NCBI GenBank assembly: GCA_934591845.1
Contig: CAKTPO010000005.1
Location: 46,403 to 110,402, forward strand
Source: an uncultured Oscillospiraceae bacterium
Lineage (GTDB): Bacteria; Bacillota; Clostridia; Oscillospirales; Oscillospiraceae
Length of the DNA stretch: 64,000 nt
Direction of reading: 5' to 3'
The translations under genes were made by a program, and so were the position numbers. The notes below the pieces were generated by a model, which searched no databases, had not been told where the DNA came from, and saw only the letters and a program-made list of their open reading frames with translations. Numbering within the stretch: position 1 is the stretch's first letter; each line of letters begins with the position of its first letter. Positions 1 through 8,279 of this stretch are shown here, one piece after another.

Positions 1-1112
1 ACATCAGAGGGAACTTCTTCGTAAACTTCCAGGTTCTCGTCCACCTTGCCGGAGCGGTTGCCGTTCCAGAAGTAGGTCACGTGGCCGAACTTCTGGGTCT
101 CGGACAGGGCGTACTCGTGGATACCGGCGGCGCAAAGCACCTCGGTCAGGGTGTTCTTGATGACAGGGGGCTGTACCAGGTAGTCGGTGGGGATCTTCAG
201 GTCGCCGTCGTATTGCAGCATACCGGCAAAGAGGACGCCGGTGTAGTTGCCCCGGTCAAACTTGTCAAAGTCCTTCCGGTCAAAGGCCAGGGAAATCTCC
301 TGGGCGCGGTCACCCCGGAAGTTGAAGAGGATCACGCTGTCGCCGTTTTCGATCTTGGCAACGGGGGCACCGTTCCGGGCCACCACAAAGGCGGGCAGGT
401 CCTGGTCGATGCAGCCGGTTTCGGCACGGTAGGTCTCAATGGCTTCCTTGGCGGAGGCGAACTGACGGCCCTGGCCCTCCACATGGGTGTGCCAGCCGGC
501 CTCTACCATGGGCCAGTTGGCTTCGTAGCGGTCCATGGTGATCTTCATACGGCCACCGCCGGAGGCAATGGCATAGTCACAGCCCTCGGTGTTCAGCTCT
601 TTCAGCACATCTTCCAGCTGGGCCACGTACTCCAAGGCAGAGGTGGCGGGTACGTCACGGCCATCCAGCAGGATGTGGCAGTAGACCCGCTTGGCACCCT
701 CTTTGTGGGCCTGGCGCAGCATGGCGATCAGGTGGGCAATGTTGGAATGGACGTTGCCGTCAGACAGCAGCCCCAGGAAATGCAGGGCCTTGCCGGAAAG
801 GGCGTTGGAGAGCAGCTTCTTCCAGGTCTCGGACTGATACAGAGCACCGGACTCAATGGACTCGCTGACCAGCTTTGCACCCTGGGAGTAGATCTGGCCG
901 CAGCCCAGCGCATTGTGGCCGACTTCGGAGTTGCCCATGTCGTCATCGGTGGGCAGACCGACGGCGGTGCCGTGGGCTTTCAGATAGGTATGGGGGCAGG
1001 TGGCCAGCAGGGAATCCAGAGTGGGGGTCTTGGCGTTCTTTACAGCATCGCCGCTGCCGCCGTCACCCTTGCCGACACCGTCCATGATCACCAGTACAAT
1101 GGGTTTTTCCAT
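1..1112 (-). CDS. gpmI: 2,3-bisphosphoglycerate-independent phosphoglycerate mutase (3' end cut off)
   Basis: Interconverts 3- and 2-phosphoglycerate in glycolysis, using two manganese ions and a phosphoserine intermediate in the cytosol. The protein opens MEKPIVLVIMDGVG, with metal-ligand Asp11, and carries the catalytic serine in DDDMGNSEVGHNALG at residue 62, the usual position. The downstream GRDVPATSA and SGGGRMKITMDRYE motifs are typical of the family. The start is ATG at 1112 with TGGAGG about 12 bases upstream. About 370 residues are visible out of the usual 510; the C-terminus lies beyond the left edge. The loop KGDGGSGDAV after Gly14 is spelled differently from most GpmI proteins. 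Identification is secure. Confidence 0.97.
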   Translation of the reverse strand, partial: MEKPIVLVIMDGVGKGDGGSGDAVKNAKTPTLDSLLATCPHTYLKAHGTAVGLPTDDDMGNSEVGHNALGCGQIYSQGAKLVSESIESGALYQSETWKKLLSNALSGKALHFLGLLSDGNVHSNIAHLIAMLRQAHKEGAKRVYCHILLDGRDVPATSALEYVAQLEDVLKELNTEGCDYAIASGGGRMKITMDRYEANWPMVEAGWHTHVEGQGRQFASAKEAIETYRAETGCIDQDLPAFVVARNGAPVAKIENGDSVILFNFRGDRAQEISLAFDRKDFDKFDRGNYTGVLFAGMLQYDGDLKIPTDYLVQPPVIKNTLTEVLCAAGIHEYALSETQKFGHVTYFWNGNRSGKVDENLEVYEEVPSD

Positions 1113-1242
1113 AATGAAATAATACCTCCAATATTTTTATTGTGGTCAGGTTTCTTTAAAAAGGCATTCTACCAGTTGTATTATTTTACAACAGAACGGC
1201 AGAACTTACAACTCTTTTTTTATTTTTTCCGTTACAAACAAA

Positions 1243-1290
1243 AATACCTCCGGGAATCCCCGGATTTGGGGTGATATTCCCGGAAGTATT
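1243..1290 (-). terminator. Rho-independent terminator
   Basis: An inverted repeat (AATACCTCCGGGAAT against ATTCCCGGAAGTATT, one G-U pair) is followed on the minus strand by a T-rich run. It sits 35 bases after the stop codon of the LRR surface protein gene and would end that transcript. Confidence 0.8.
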
Positions 1291-1324
1291 AAAATTCTGT
1301 GAAGCGGCCGGTCTGGTAGTTTCC

Positions 1325-2251
1325 TTAGCGGCTGTATTTGCCGCGCCGCTTTTTACCTTGTTTCCTGCCGAAAATCAGGAATCCAAAGCCCACCAGTGAC
1401 AGGGTCAGGCCAATGAGGGCCAGTCCCACCCCGGCACCGCCGGACTTTTTGGGCGCCTCCGTCACTTCCGTGGGGAAGGTATAGGGGAAGGTCGTTTCTT
1501 CCGTGGTGGGGGCTAAGGTGGTGGGAACAGTGGTAGGCTCCGTAGTAGGAGCGGTGGTGGGGGCAGTAGTGGGGGCCGTGGTGGGCTCCGTTGTAGGGGC
1601 GGTAGTGGGTTCCGTAGTTGCCTCGGTGGTTGCCTCGGTGGCCTCGGTGGTCTCCTGCGGGGTATAGGGGTCTTTGCCCTCAGAATCCAGAAACTCGATA
1701 CGGCCATGGAAGGCTTCTTCCAGCTGCTGGATAAGGGTCACCGGCCAGGGGCTTTTGGCGGGGAAATAAATTTTGGTGTTGGTATCCCAGAGGCAATTGA
1801 GTTTGAAGGAGGGGAAAGGGCCCTCGCAGTGGATGGCGGTGAGATTTTTACAGCTGTGCAGGCTGTTTTCTCCAAAAATCCGGAAAGTAGAGGGCAGATG
1901 AATGGATGTGAGGCCATCGCAATCCTCAAAGCTGTGTTCCCCCAGGGTATGGAGGGCAAAGCCAAAATCCACTTCCGTAATGTTGTCGCAGTCCTGGAAG
2001 GCATAGGCCCCCACCGTGGTCACATTGCCGGAGAGCACCACCTTGGTAATGGCATCCTTACTCCCCTGCCAGGGTGCGCCGCCCTGGGCAAAATCCTCCA
2101 TAGGTCCGTTGCCGGAAATGGTCAGCGTCCCCTCTTCCAGTGTCCAGCTCATCCCCTCCCCGCAGGTGCCGGACAAGACTTCCGCCCCGGCACCCACCGG
2201 CAGTACCAGCAGCACCAGGAAGCAGACAAGGATCGTATAGATTCGTTTCAT
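1325..2251 (-). CDS. Membrane-anchored leucine-rich repeat (BspA-like) surface protein
   Basis: A 308-residue protein that looks secreted and membrane-anchored. Residues 1-23 form a signal peptide (MKRIYTILVCFLVLLVLPVGAGA). Residues about 25-190 hold short LRR_5/BspA-type repeats, seen as AYAFQDCDNITEVDF, EHSFEDCDGLTSIHL and ENSLHSCKNLTAI. A Thr/Pro/Glu-rich stalk follows (TTEPTTAPTT units, about 200-255). The C-terminus has a hydrophobic segment (AGVGLALIGLTLSLVGFGFLIFG) and a basic tail (RKQGKKRRGKYSR), so the repeat domain faces outward. Such domains usually bind host or matrix proteins, but no ligand can be named. The gene is monocistronic, with AAGGAAGGT before its ATG. The stalk is coded by imperfect tandem repeats and may vary in length between strains. 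Confidence 0.85.
   Translation of the reverse strand: MKRIYTILVCFLVLLVLPVGAGAEVLSGTCGEGMSWTLEEGTLTISGNGPMEDFAQGGAPWQGSKDAITKVVLSGNVTTVGAYAFQDCDNITEVDFGFALHTLGEHSFEDCDGLTSIHLPSTFRIFGENSLHSCKNLTAIHCEGPFPSFKLNCLWDTNTKIYFPAKSPWPVTLIQQLEEAFHGRIEFLDSEGKDPYTPQETTEATEATTEATTEPTTAPTTEPTTAPTTAPTTAPTTEPTTVPTTLAPTTEETTFPYTFPTEVTEAPKKSGGAGVGLALIGLTLSLVGFGFLIFGRKQGKKRRGKYSR
1518..1665 (-). repeat. Coding tandem repeat (Thr/Pro/Glu stalk)
   Basis: Imperfect tandem units of 12-15 bases, reading GTGGTGGGGGC-like on the plus strand, encode the TTEPTTAP stalk of the LRR protein. This array could expand or contract by slippage. Confidence 0.75.
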
Positions 2252-2280
2252 AAGTACCTTCCTTTCAGGTCAACGAAGAA

Positions 2281-3118
2281 AGTTGACAGTGGACAGTTTT
2301 TTCCAATTGACAATGGACAATTAACAATTTTTGGGAGCGACCAACGTTGTTCGTTTCTGTACATCCGTTAAAGTATGTAGGGAACAGCTGGGAAATTGAC
2401 AATTGACAATTGACAATTGTCAATTATTGAAGCAACCAACGTTGTTTATTTGTATCCGTCCGTTAAAGTATGTAGGGAACGGCCTATGTGCCGTTCCGGG
2501 GGCGTAGCGAATATAACTTCTGTGGACAAAACGAAACCACCGACATGTCATTCCGAGCGAAACGCAGTGAGCCGAGGAATCTTCCCAAGTGGCTGATTTT
2601 ATCTTGTGGTGGTTCATCCTCCAACGTGATGGATTCCTCCACTCCGCTTGCGCTCAAGGCCTGAATGACAGAATGGGGGACACTTCTGTTTTTTATCAGT
2701 AACAGTTCCGTTCTTCAACGTGCAGAACGGCACATAGGCCGTTCCCTACGGTTTCGCTGGTGGGTGGGCGTTTTCAACCAGGGTATTCTAAGAACGTGGG
2801 TATATGGGGTTATGTTTCTACGGATTCTCCTACAGTTTCTAGAGTGTTTTACGTACCCCGCCCCTCATCAGTCAGGGCTGCGCCCTGCCAGCTTCCCCGT
2901 GGGGGAAGCTCTTGTACCGGGCTTTGGGGTACCGTGGTTTATCGGTAACGGCTCCGTCCTTCAACGTGCGGAACGGCACACAGGCCGTTCCCTACGGTTT
3001 CGCTGATGGGTGAATTCTTTAACCACCGTCTTCTAAAAACGAACACGTCCGTCCCCCAAAAATTGTCAATTGTCAATTTAAGGAAAACTGTCAACTGTCA
3101 ACTGTAAACTGTCAACTA
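2281..3118. repeat. Family A mosaic repeat block 1 (gene-free)
   Basis: The 876-bp gap between the LRR gene and recG holds no credible gene. It consists of modules seen again elsewhere in the window: tandem TTGACAATTGACAATT units at both ends; a palindrome around GGAACGGCCTATGTGCCGTTCC; TGTCATTCCGAGCGAAACGC; a GTGGATTCCTCCACTCCGC half with its closing GAATGACA; and a CATCAGTCAGGGCTGCGCCC module. Short open frames here translate repeat sequence and recur with the repeat. Confidence 0.85.
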
Positions 3119-3127
3119 TCCCCCCGC

Positions 3128-5176
3128 CTAATTCATCGTCCCCTCCGCTCTTGAGAACAGGGCGTTGACCCGTTGCCGCAGGGCCGTGGCTTCCGGGGTG
3201 TCGGAGGTGCCGTAGCGTTCCACCCATTCTTTGGAGGCCTCCTGGGCCTGCTTCAAAGTGGTCATGTCCAGGCTCAGGTCTGCCACCCGGAAGGTGGGGA
3301 GACCGGACTGGCGGGAGCCGAAAAAGTCGCCGGGGCCACGAAGCCGCAGGTCCTCCTCGGCAATGCGGAAGCCGTCATTGGTTTTGCACAGGGCTCTCAG
3401 CCGATTGACGGTCTCAGGGTTGCGGTTATGGGTGGTGAGGATGCAGTAGCTTTTGGCACTCCCCCGGCCCACCCGGCCCCGGAGCTGGTGCAGCTGACTC
3501 AGGCCGAACCGGTCCGCATCCTCAATGACCATCAAAGTGGCGTTGGGCACGTCCACCCCCACCTCAATGACCGTGGTGGCCACCAATACATCCGCTTCTC
3601 CCCGGGCAAAGGCCGCCATGGTTTGCTCCTTTTCTGCGCCCTTCATCTGGCCGTGGAGCAGGGTCACCCGCAAATCCGGGAATACGGTCTTTTGCAGGGT
3701 CTCCGCCCAGACAGAGGCCGCTTTGATGCCCAGGTCCTGGTTTTCCTCCACCGCCGGACACACCACAAAGCACTGGTTTCCCTGGGAAACGTGCTTGCGG
3801 ATAAAAGCGTTGATCCGCGCCCGGTAGCTCTCCCCTACCAAAAAGGTATCCACACTTTGCCGCCCGGGGGGCAGTTCATCCAATACGGAAACTTCCAAAT
3901 CACCGTACATCAGCAGGGCCAAAGTTCTGGGGATGGGCGTGGCGGACATGACCAGCAGATGGGGGTCATGTCCCTTGGCGGACAGGCGGCTGCGCTGGTC
4001 CACGCCGAACCGGTGCTGTTCATCGGTGATGACCAGGCCCAACCTTGAAAAGGCGGTGCTTTCGGAAATCAGGGCATGGGTACCCACCGCAACGGCCGCC
4101 TCGCCGGAGGCCAGTTTTTCCCGGACCAGCCGTTTTTCCTTGGGGGTCTGGGAACCGGTCAGCAGCACCACGGAAATACCCAGAGGGGCAAAGAGCTTTT
4201 GAAAAGAGGCGTAGTGCTGCTCTGCCAGAATTTCCGTGGGGGCCATCAGGGCGGTCTGGAAGCCGTTTTTCGCCGTGCAATAGGCTGCGGCGGCAGCCAC
4301 CATGGTCTTACCGCTGCCCACATCTCCCTGAACCAACCGGTTCATGGGCGTCCCCTTGCCAAAGTCCCGGAGAATTTCTCCAATAGCCCGGTTCTGGGCA
4401 CCGGTGAGCCGGAAAGGCAGGCTATTCTCAAAGGGTTCCAAGTCCAAATTTTCATAAGGGGCCGTCTTTTTGGCCTCTCTTGCCGCCCGCATCAGGGCGA
4501 GCCCTGCGGAGAAGACGAAAAACTCCTCAAAAATCAGCCGCCGCTTGGCGTTCTCCGCCATTTCCCAGGATTCCGGGTCATGGATGGCGGTATAGGCCTG
4601 AGCCGCCGGAAGAATATGAAATTCCTCCAAAATCTCCCGGGGCAGCACCTCCTGGGGCGGGTCACACAGGGCCAGGGCCTGACGGATGAGTTTGGTCATG
4701 GCGGCGTTGTTGACTCCCGCAGTCAGCGGGTAGATGGGCATGATCCGCCGGGTGGTCACCGCCGGGGCATCCGCCGCCTCAAAAATAGGGTTCGTCATGC
4801 CGTAGCCGCTGTAATCCCCTGAAACGGCACCGTAAAAAATATATTCCCTGCCGTATTGCAGATTCTCCGCGGCAAACTTGGAGTTAAAGAAGGTCAGCTG
4901 GATGCGCCCGGAGTGGTCTGCAACCGTCACCCGGGTCAGATCCAGTCCCTTGCGGATATGGGCCGTTCTGGGGGTGGACATGACCACGCCCCGGAAGCAG
5001 GCCGGTTCATCCACCTGCAACAGGCCAATGGGCACCATGCGGGTCCGATCCTCATAGCCCCGGGGAAAATGGCAGATGAGATCTCCCAGGGTGTAGATGT
5101 TTAAGTTTTCCAGCTGCTTGGCCCGGGCAGGGCCAACGCCTTTCAGGCTCGTTACAGGGTCTTGCAGTCTTGCCAT
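3128..5176 (-). CDS. recG: ATP-dependent DNA helicase RecG
   Basis: Branch-migration helicase that remodels stalled replication forks and Holliday junctions. At 682 residues it has the usual length. An N-terminal wedge/OB domain (about 1-230, with LKGVGPARAKQLE at 11-23) is followed by a Walker A GDVGSGKT at 284-291, a DEQH box at 385-388, and a C-terminal helicase lobe with QLHQLRGRVGRG. The start ATG at 5176 follows a GGAGGTGACCT ribosome binding site. It lies downstream of rpsT in the same direction, separated by the rpsT terminator. ruvCAB, which acts on the same junctions, is elsewhere in the window. Identification is secure. Confidence 0.97.
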   Translation of the reverse strand: MARLQDPVTSLKGVGPARAKQLENLNIYTLGDLICHFPRGYEDRTRMVPIGLLQVDEPACFRGVVMSTPRTAHIRKGLDLTRVTVADHSGRIQLTFFNSKFAAENLQYGREYIFYGAVSGDYSGYGMTNPIFEAADAPAVTTRRIMPIYPLTAGVNNAAMTKLIRQALALCDPPQEVLPREILEEFHILPAAQAYTAIHDPESWEMAENAKRRLIFEEFFVFSAGLALMRAAREAKKTAPYENLDLEPFENSLPFRLTGAQNRAIGEILRDFGKGTPMNRLVQGDVGSGKTMVAAAAAYCTAKNGFQTALMAPTEILAEQHYASFQKLFAPLGISVVLLTGSQTPKEKRLVREKLASGEAAVAVGTHALISESTAFSRLGLVITDEQHRFGVDQRSRLSAKGHDPHLLVMSATPIPRTLALLMYGDLEVSVLDELPPGRQSVDTFLVGESYRARINAFIRKHVSQGNQCFVVCPAVEENQDLGIKAASVWAETLQKTVFPDLRVTLLHGQMKGAEKEQTMAAFARGEADVLVATTVIEVGVDVPNATLMVIEDADRFGLSQLHQLRGRVGRGSAKSYCILTTHNRNPETVNRLRALCKTNDGFRIAEEDLRLRGPGDFFGSRQSGLPTFRVADLSLDMTTLKQAQEASKEWVERYGTSDTPEATALRQRVNALFSRAEGTMN

Positions 5177-5197
5177 AGGTCACCTCCGCAAAAAATG

Positions 5198-5230
5198 AAA
5201 AAACTCCCTCCAAGCAACGCTCGGAAGGAG
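5198..5230 (-). terminator. Rho-independent terminator of rpsT
   Basis: On the minus strand CTCCTTCCGAGC pairs with GCTTGGAGGGAG around a four-base loop and is followed by six T. It lies between the rpsT stop codon and the recG ribosome binding site, so recG may depend on read-through or a weak promoter nearby. Confidence 0.8.
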
Positions 5231-5245
5231 ATATTTTCAGAGAAC

Positions 5246-5509
5246 TCAGGCCAGCTTGTTCAGCTTCAGGGTCATGCTGCTCTTCTTCCGGGCAGCGTTG
5301 TTCTTGTGCAGAAGACCCTTACCAACCGCCTTGTCCACGGACTGAACAGCAACAGTGTAGGCTTCCTGAGCAGCGGTCTTGTCACCACCGACCACAGCGG
5401 CCTCAAACTTCTTCAGGTTGGTCTTCAGAGCGGACTTGTCGGCCTTATTCTTCTCATAAGCGACTTTGGAAGAAATGACATCCTTCTTAGAGGACTTGAT
5501 GTTGGGCAT
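5246..5509 (-). CDS. rpsT: 30S ribosomal protein S20
   Basis: An 87-residue basic protein that binds 16S rRNA early in small-subunit assembly. MPNIKSSKKDV at the start and the helical KGLLHKNNAARKKSSMTLKLNKLA tail are the bacterial S20 pattern. A GGAGGTGTAATCA leader gives a strong start. The gene has its own sigma-A promoter at 5550-5578 and its own terminator, so it is a single-gene transcript, as is common for rpsT. Confidence 0.97.
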   Translation of the reverse strand: MPNIKSSKKDVISSKVAYEKNKADKSALKTNLKKFEAAVVGGDKTAAQEAYTVAVQSVDKAVGKGLLHKNNAARKKSSMTLKLNKLA

Positions 5510-5549
5510 TGATTACACCTCCTCACAGCAGTATTTCATACAGTCCCGT

Positions 5550-5578
5550 ATTATAACGGAAAACCCGTCTAAAATCAA
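5550..5578 (-). promoter_or_regulatory. Sigma-A promoter of rpsT
   Basis: On the minus strand TTGATT (5578-5573) and TATAAT (5555-5550) are spaced by 17 bases, about 40 bases before the rpsT start codon. Confidence 0.8.
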
Positions 5579-5752
5579 CCCTTTTTTGAAAAAATTTCTT
5601 TCCGGGCCAAAAAGCCGCCCCGCCCAGGGGCAGGTAACGCTGTCAAGGCCAAAATTTTTCACAAAAACAGAGGCCACGTCAAAATGCTCAGAACCGCTAA
5701 AAGTTACGAAAGTGTATCATTTTGGAAAAGTTTTATGTAACTTCCCTGTCTT

Positions 5753-5832
5753 TTCTCCACAGGGCTGTTGGATTGTGGATAAGTCCTGTGGAAAAGTCTG
5801 TGGAGAATGTGGAAAACTTTGATTTCTCCACA
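5753..5832. other. Cluster of six DnaA-box-like 9-mers
   Basis: The 640-bp gap between rpsT and sigG has no gene. Its centre holds one perfect DnaA box, TGTGGATAA at 5774-5782, and five one-mismatch boxes: TTCTCCACA at 5753 and 5824, TGTGGAAAA at 5787 and 5808, and TGTGGAGAA at 5799. Spacing is 9-21 bases. A/T-rich tracts lie on both sides (about 5580-5600, 5650-5670, 6025-6060). Genes point away from this site in both directions. It could be an origin, a DnaA-titration site or a DnaA-controlled element; the sequence alone does not decide. Confidence 0.7.
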
Positions 5833-6061
5833 GCTTTTTCTGTCTGGCCCTGCCGGGGCAGCCTGTGAAAAAACTTCGTCATAAAAGGGCAAACATCCAC
5901 CCTACAGCGACACCCCCCGCCGCTGTTCTTTCCCGGCTCCCCGGGGCGCAACCCACGAATCCCAGCGAAAAGATTTGATTTTCCCCCCTGCCGACTTTGT
6001 GCATCCTGGGGCTTTTTGAAGAAGGGGAAAAATTTTTGTGAATTCCTCCAAATTTTTCTCC

Positions 6062-6091
6062 GTATGACCGGGGCCGCCTCCGGGGATACTA
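6062..6091 (+). promoter_or_regulatory. Putative sigma-F/sigma-G type promoter of sigG
   Basis: GTATG (6062-6066) and GGGGATACTA (6082-6091) are separated by 15 bases and lie about 60 bases before the sigG start. This matches the Bacillus forespore pattern of a GYATA-like -35 and GGNNANANTA-like -10. It would place sigG under SigF and/or its own control, as in Bacillus. Confidence 0.6.
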
Positions 6092-6152
6092 AGGTTGCGC
6101 CCAGCCCTTTGGAGGGACTGGGTATACCCATCTTATGGACAGGAGGACTTCC

Positions 6153-6938
6153 ATGCAGGGGAAAGTAGAGATCTGCGGCATCAGCACCTCCCAGCTGCAA
6201 GTGCTGAGCACCCAGGAGACCACCACCTTGCTGCAGCGCTGCCAGCAAGGGGACGAGGAAGCAAGGCAAAAGCTCATTGAGGGCAACCTGCGACTGGTGC
6301 TTTCGGTGATCCAGCGATTCGACAAGCGGGGGGAAAGCCCCGACGATTTGTTCCAGGTTGGCTGCATCGGCCTGATGAAAGCCATTTCCAATTTCGATAC
6401 TTCTAAAATGGTAAAATTTTCCACTTACGGGGTTCCTATGATTGCCGGAGAGGTCCGCCGGTATTTGCGGGACAACAGCGTGCTCCGGGTTTCCCGGTCC
6501 ATTCGGGATGTGGCCTACCGGGTGCTGCAATGCAAGGAGGCCATGACCGCAAAGCTGGGCCGGGAGCCCGGTCTGGAGGAAATCGCCCAAGCGCTGGAAC
6601 TGAGCCGCCAGGAGGTCAGTCAGGCCCTGGATGCGGTCTGCGCCCCGGTGAGCCTGTATGACAGCGTGTATGCCGACGGCGGCGACCCCCTGACCATTAT
6701 GGACCAGGTGCAGGACACCAAAAATACGGAGCCCAACTGGATGGAGCACATCACCCTTGCCAACGCCTTCCGGCGGCTTTCCAGCCGGGAAAAGGAGATC
6801 CTCAGCCTGCGATTTTACCACAGCAAAACCCAGATGGAGGTGGCGGGGAAGCTGGGCATCTCCCAGGCCCAGGTATCACGCCTTGAAAAAGGGGCCATTG
6901 CCGCCATGCGCAAGTCCATCAGCATCCATGTATCATAG
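6153..6938 (+). CDS. sigG: RNA polymerase sporulation sigma factor SigG
   Basis: Late forespore-specific sigma factor. The N-terminal KVEICGISTSQLQVL is diagnostic of SigG. Region 2 follows (LRLVLSVIQRF, DDLFQVGCIGLMKAI, KFSTYGVPMIAGEVRRYLRDN), then region 3 and a region 4 helix-turn-helix (KTQMEVAGKLGISQAQVSRLEKGAI). The chosen ATG at 6153 lies seven bases after AGGAGG. An upstream in-frame ATG at 6135 precedes the ribosome binding site and is rejected. That leaves 261 residues, the family length. The downstream ylmC keeps the gene order seen in Bacillus. The start is preceded by a forespore-type promoter. The gene indicates a spore-forming lineage. Confidence 0.95.
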   Translation: MQGKVEICGISTSQLQVLSTQETTTLLQRCQQGDEEARQKLIEGNLRLVLSVIQRFDKRGESPDDLFQVGCIGLMKAISNFDTSKMVKFSTYGVPMIAGEVRRYLRDNSVLRVSRSIRDVAYRVLQCKEAMTAKLGREPGLEEIAQALELSRQEVSQALDAVCAPVSLYDSVYADGGDPLTIMDQVQDTKNTEPNWMEHITLANAFRRLSSREKEILSLRFYHSKTQMEVAGKLGISQAQVSRLEKGAIAAMRKSISIHVS

Positions 6939-6989
6939 CTTCTCCCCCGAGGGCATATGCTTGGAGGAACCCCCGGAGGAGGAATGGTC

Positions 6990-7271
6990 ATGGGCATTAA
7001 ATTTACACAGCTTCAGTGCAAGGAAGTGATCTGTGTTTCCGACGGCGCAAGGCTTGGCTATATTGCAGACATTGTGGCAGAGGTGCCCCAGGGCATCATT
7101 GCCGCCATTGTGGTGCCGGGAAAGCCCAGGCTCTGGGGCATTGCAGGGCAAAAGGAGGACTATGTGATCCCCTGGGCCTGTGTCAAAAAAGTGGGGCCGG
7201 ACATTGTGCTGGTGGACATCCGGCCCCAGGACTGCCGGGTGCCCCGGCCAAAACCCAAGTTTCCCCTGTAG
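6990..7271 (+). CDS. ylmC: YlmC/YmxH family PRC-barrel protein
   Basis: A 93-residue PRC-barrel protein of the YlmC/YmxH family, linked to sporulation by genomic context; its biochemical role is unknown. MGIKFTQLQCKEVICVSDGARLGYIADIV matches the family opening. A Pro/Lys-rich tail ends the protein. ATG at 6990 is preferred because GGAGGAGG at 6975-6982 is at the right distance; earlier in-frame ATGs at 6957 and 6984 are badly placed. It lies about 50 bases after sigG and is probably co-transcribed. Confidence 0.85.
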   Translation: MGIKFTQLQCKEVICVSDGARLGYIADIVAEVPQGIIAAIVVPGKPRLWGIAGQKEDYVIPWACVKKVGPDIVLVDIRPQDCRVPRPKPKFPL

Positions 7272-7358
7272 GCACGCTACTAATATATACTTGTGCGGTT
7301 TATACAAAATAAAATCGGACGGTTCTACAATATTTCTTTCTTTTTTCGAAAAAATAGC

Positions 7359-7387
7359 TTGCAAATTTTTGATTCTTTGGCTATAAT
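7359..7387 (+). promoter_or_regulatory. Sigma-A promoter of rpsB-tsf
   Basis: TTGCAA (7359-7364) and TATAAT (7382-7387) are separated by 17 bases. Transcription would begin near 7394, giving a leader of about 125 bases before rpsB. Confidence 0.8.
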
Positions 7388-7393
7388 ATCTCG

Positions 7394-7478
7394 GCATGGG
7401 TTTATGCCCATAGCTTCAAAAAACCACACACCCGGGGATCGGAATGCCCAGGTGCCCCTTTGGGGCGGGGATTCCGGG
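7394..7478 (+). promoter_or_regulatory. Structured leader of rpsB
   Basis: Two hairpins lie in the untranslated leader. The first, GCATGGG against CCCATAGC (7394-7414), is at the predicted 5' end. The second and stronger spans 7440-7478, with CGGAATGCCC and GCCCC pairing to GGGGC and GGGGATTCCGG. No T-run follows, so it is not a terminator. By analogy with other ribosomal protein leaders it may bind S2, but this is inference. Confidence 0.5.
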
Positions 7479-7518
7479 ATGATCGGGGTGGAGGAAAAAC
7501 AAAAGGAGAACTGTAAAA

Positions 7519-8250
7519 ATGGCTGTCGTATCTATGAAGCAACTGCTGGAGGCAGGCGTTCACTTCGGTCACCAGACCCGTCGTTGGAACCCCAAAATGG
7601 CCCCCTACATCTACACCGAGCGCAATGGTATCTATATCATTGACCTGCAGAAGACCGTAAAGAAGCTGGAAGAAGCTTACAACTTCGTTCGTGATACTTC
7701 CGCTAACGGTGGCAACATCCTGTTTGTGGGCACCAAGAAGCAGGCCCAGGATGCCATCAAGGAAGAAGCTGCCCGTTGCGGCGGTTACTACGTCAACGCC
7801 CGTTGGCTGGGCGGTATGCTGACCAACTTCCGCACCATGCGCACCCGTATCGACCGTCTGGCTCAGCTGAGAAAGATGGAAGAAGACGGCACCTTCGCCA
7901 TGCTGCCCAAGAAGGAAGTCATCAAGCACCAGGCTGAAATCGAAAAGCTGGAGAAGTACCTGGGCGGCGTGAAGGAAATGAAGAAGCTGCCCGCCGCTCT
8001 GTTCATTGTTGACCCCCGGAAGGAGCGCAATGCCATCGCTGAGGCCCGCAAGCTGAACATCCCCATTGTTGCCATTGTGGACACCAACTGCGATCCCGAT
8101 GAGATCGACTACGTGATCCCCGGCAACGATGATGCCATCCGTGCCATCCGTCTGATTGCCGCTGCCATGGCCAACGCTGCCATCGAGGGCCGTCAGGGTG
8201 AGGATACCGCTGTGGCAGAGGCTGCTCCCGCTGCCGAAGCCGCTGAATAA
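7519..8250 (+). CDS. rpsB: 30S ribosomal protein S2
   Basis: A 243-residue small-subunit protein required for S1 or mRNA placement at the 30S platform. [41 protein letters not shown] is the family opening, and [50 protein letters not shown] the C-terminal signature. The tail is Ala/Glu rich. The start ATG at 7519 follows AAAGGAG. rpsB is followed 29 bases later by tsf, the near-universal order, and both share the promoter at 7359. Confidence 0.98.
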   Translation: MAVVSMKQLLEAGVHFGHQTRRWNPKMAPYIYTERNGIYIIDLQKTVKKLEEAYNFVRDTSANGGNILFVGTKKQAQDAIKEEAARCGGYYVNARWLGGMLTNFRTMRTRIDRLAQLRKMEEDGTFAMLPKKEVIKHQAEIEKLEKYLGGVKEMKKLPAALFIVDPRKERNAIAEARKLNIPIVAIVDTNCDPDEIDYVIPGNDDAIRAIRLIAAAMANAAIEGRQGEDTAVAEAAPAAEAAE

Positions 8251-8279
8251 TCCCGAATACACTTTAGGAGGATATCAAA

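Noticed and set aside
2400-2440. ACAATTG tandem runs considered as a CRISPR array
   Set aside because: Units are 7-10 bases without unique spacers, and no cas genes are nearby.
5733-6821. Long minus-strand open frame over the DnaA-box region and sigG
   Set aside because: It lies antisense to sigG, whose protein is unmistakable, and its translation is low-complexity with no family features or ribosome binding site.
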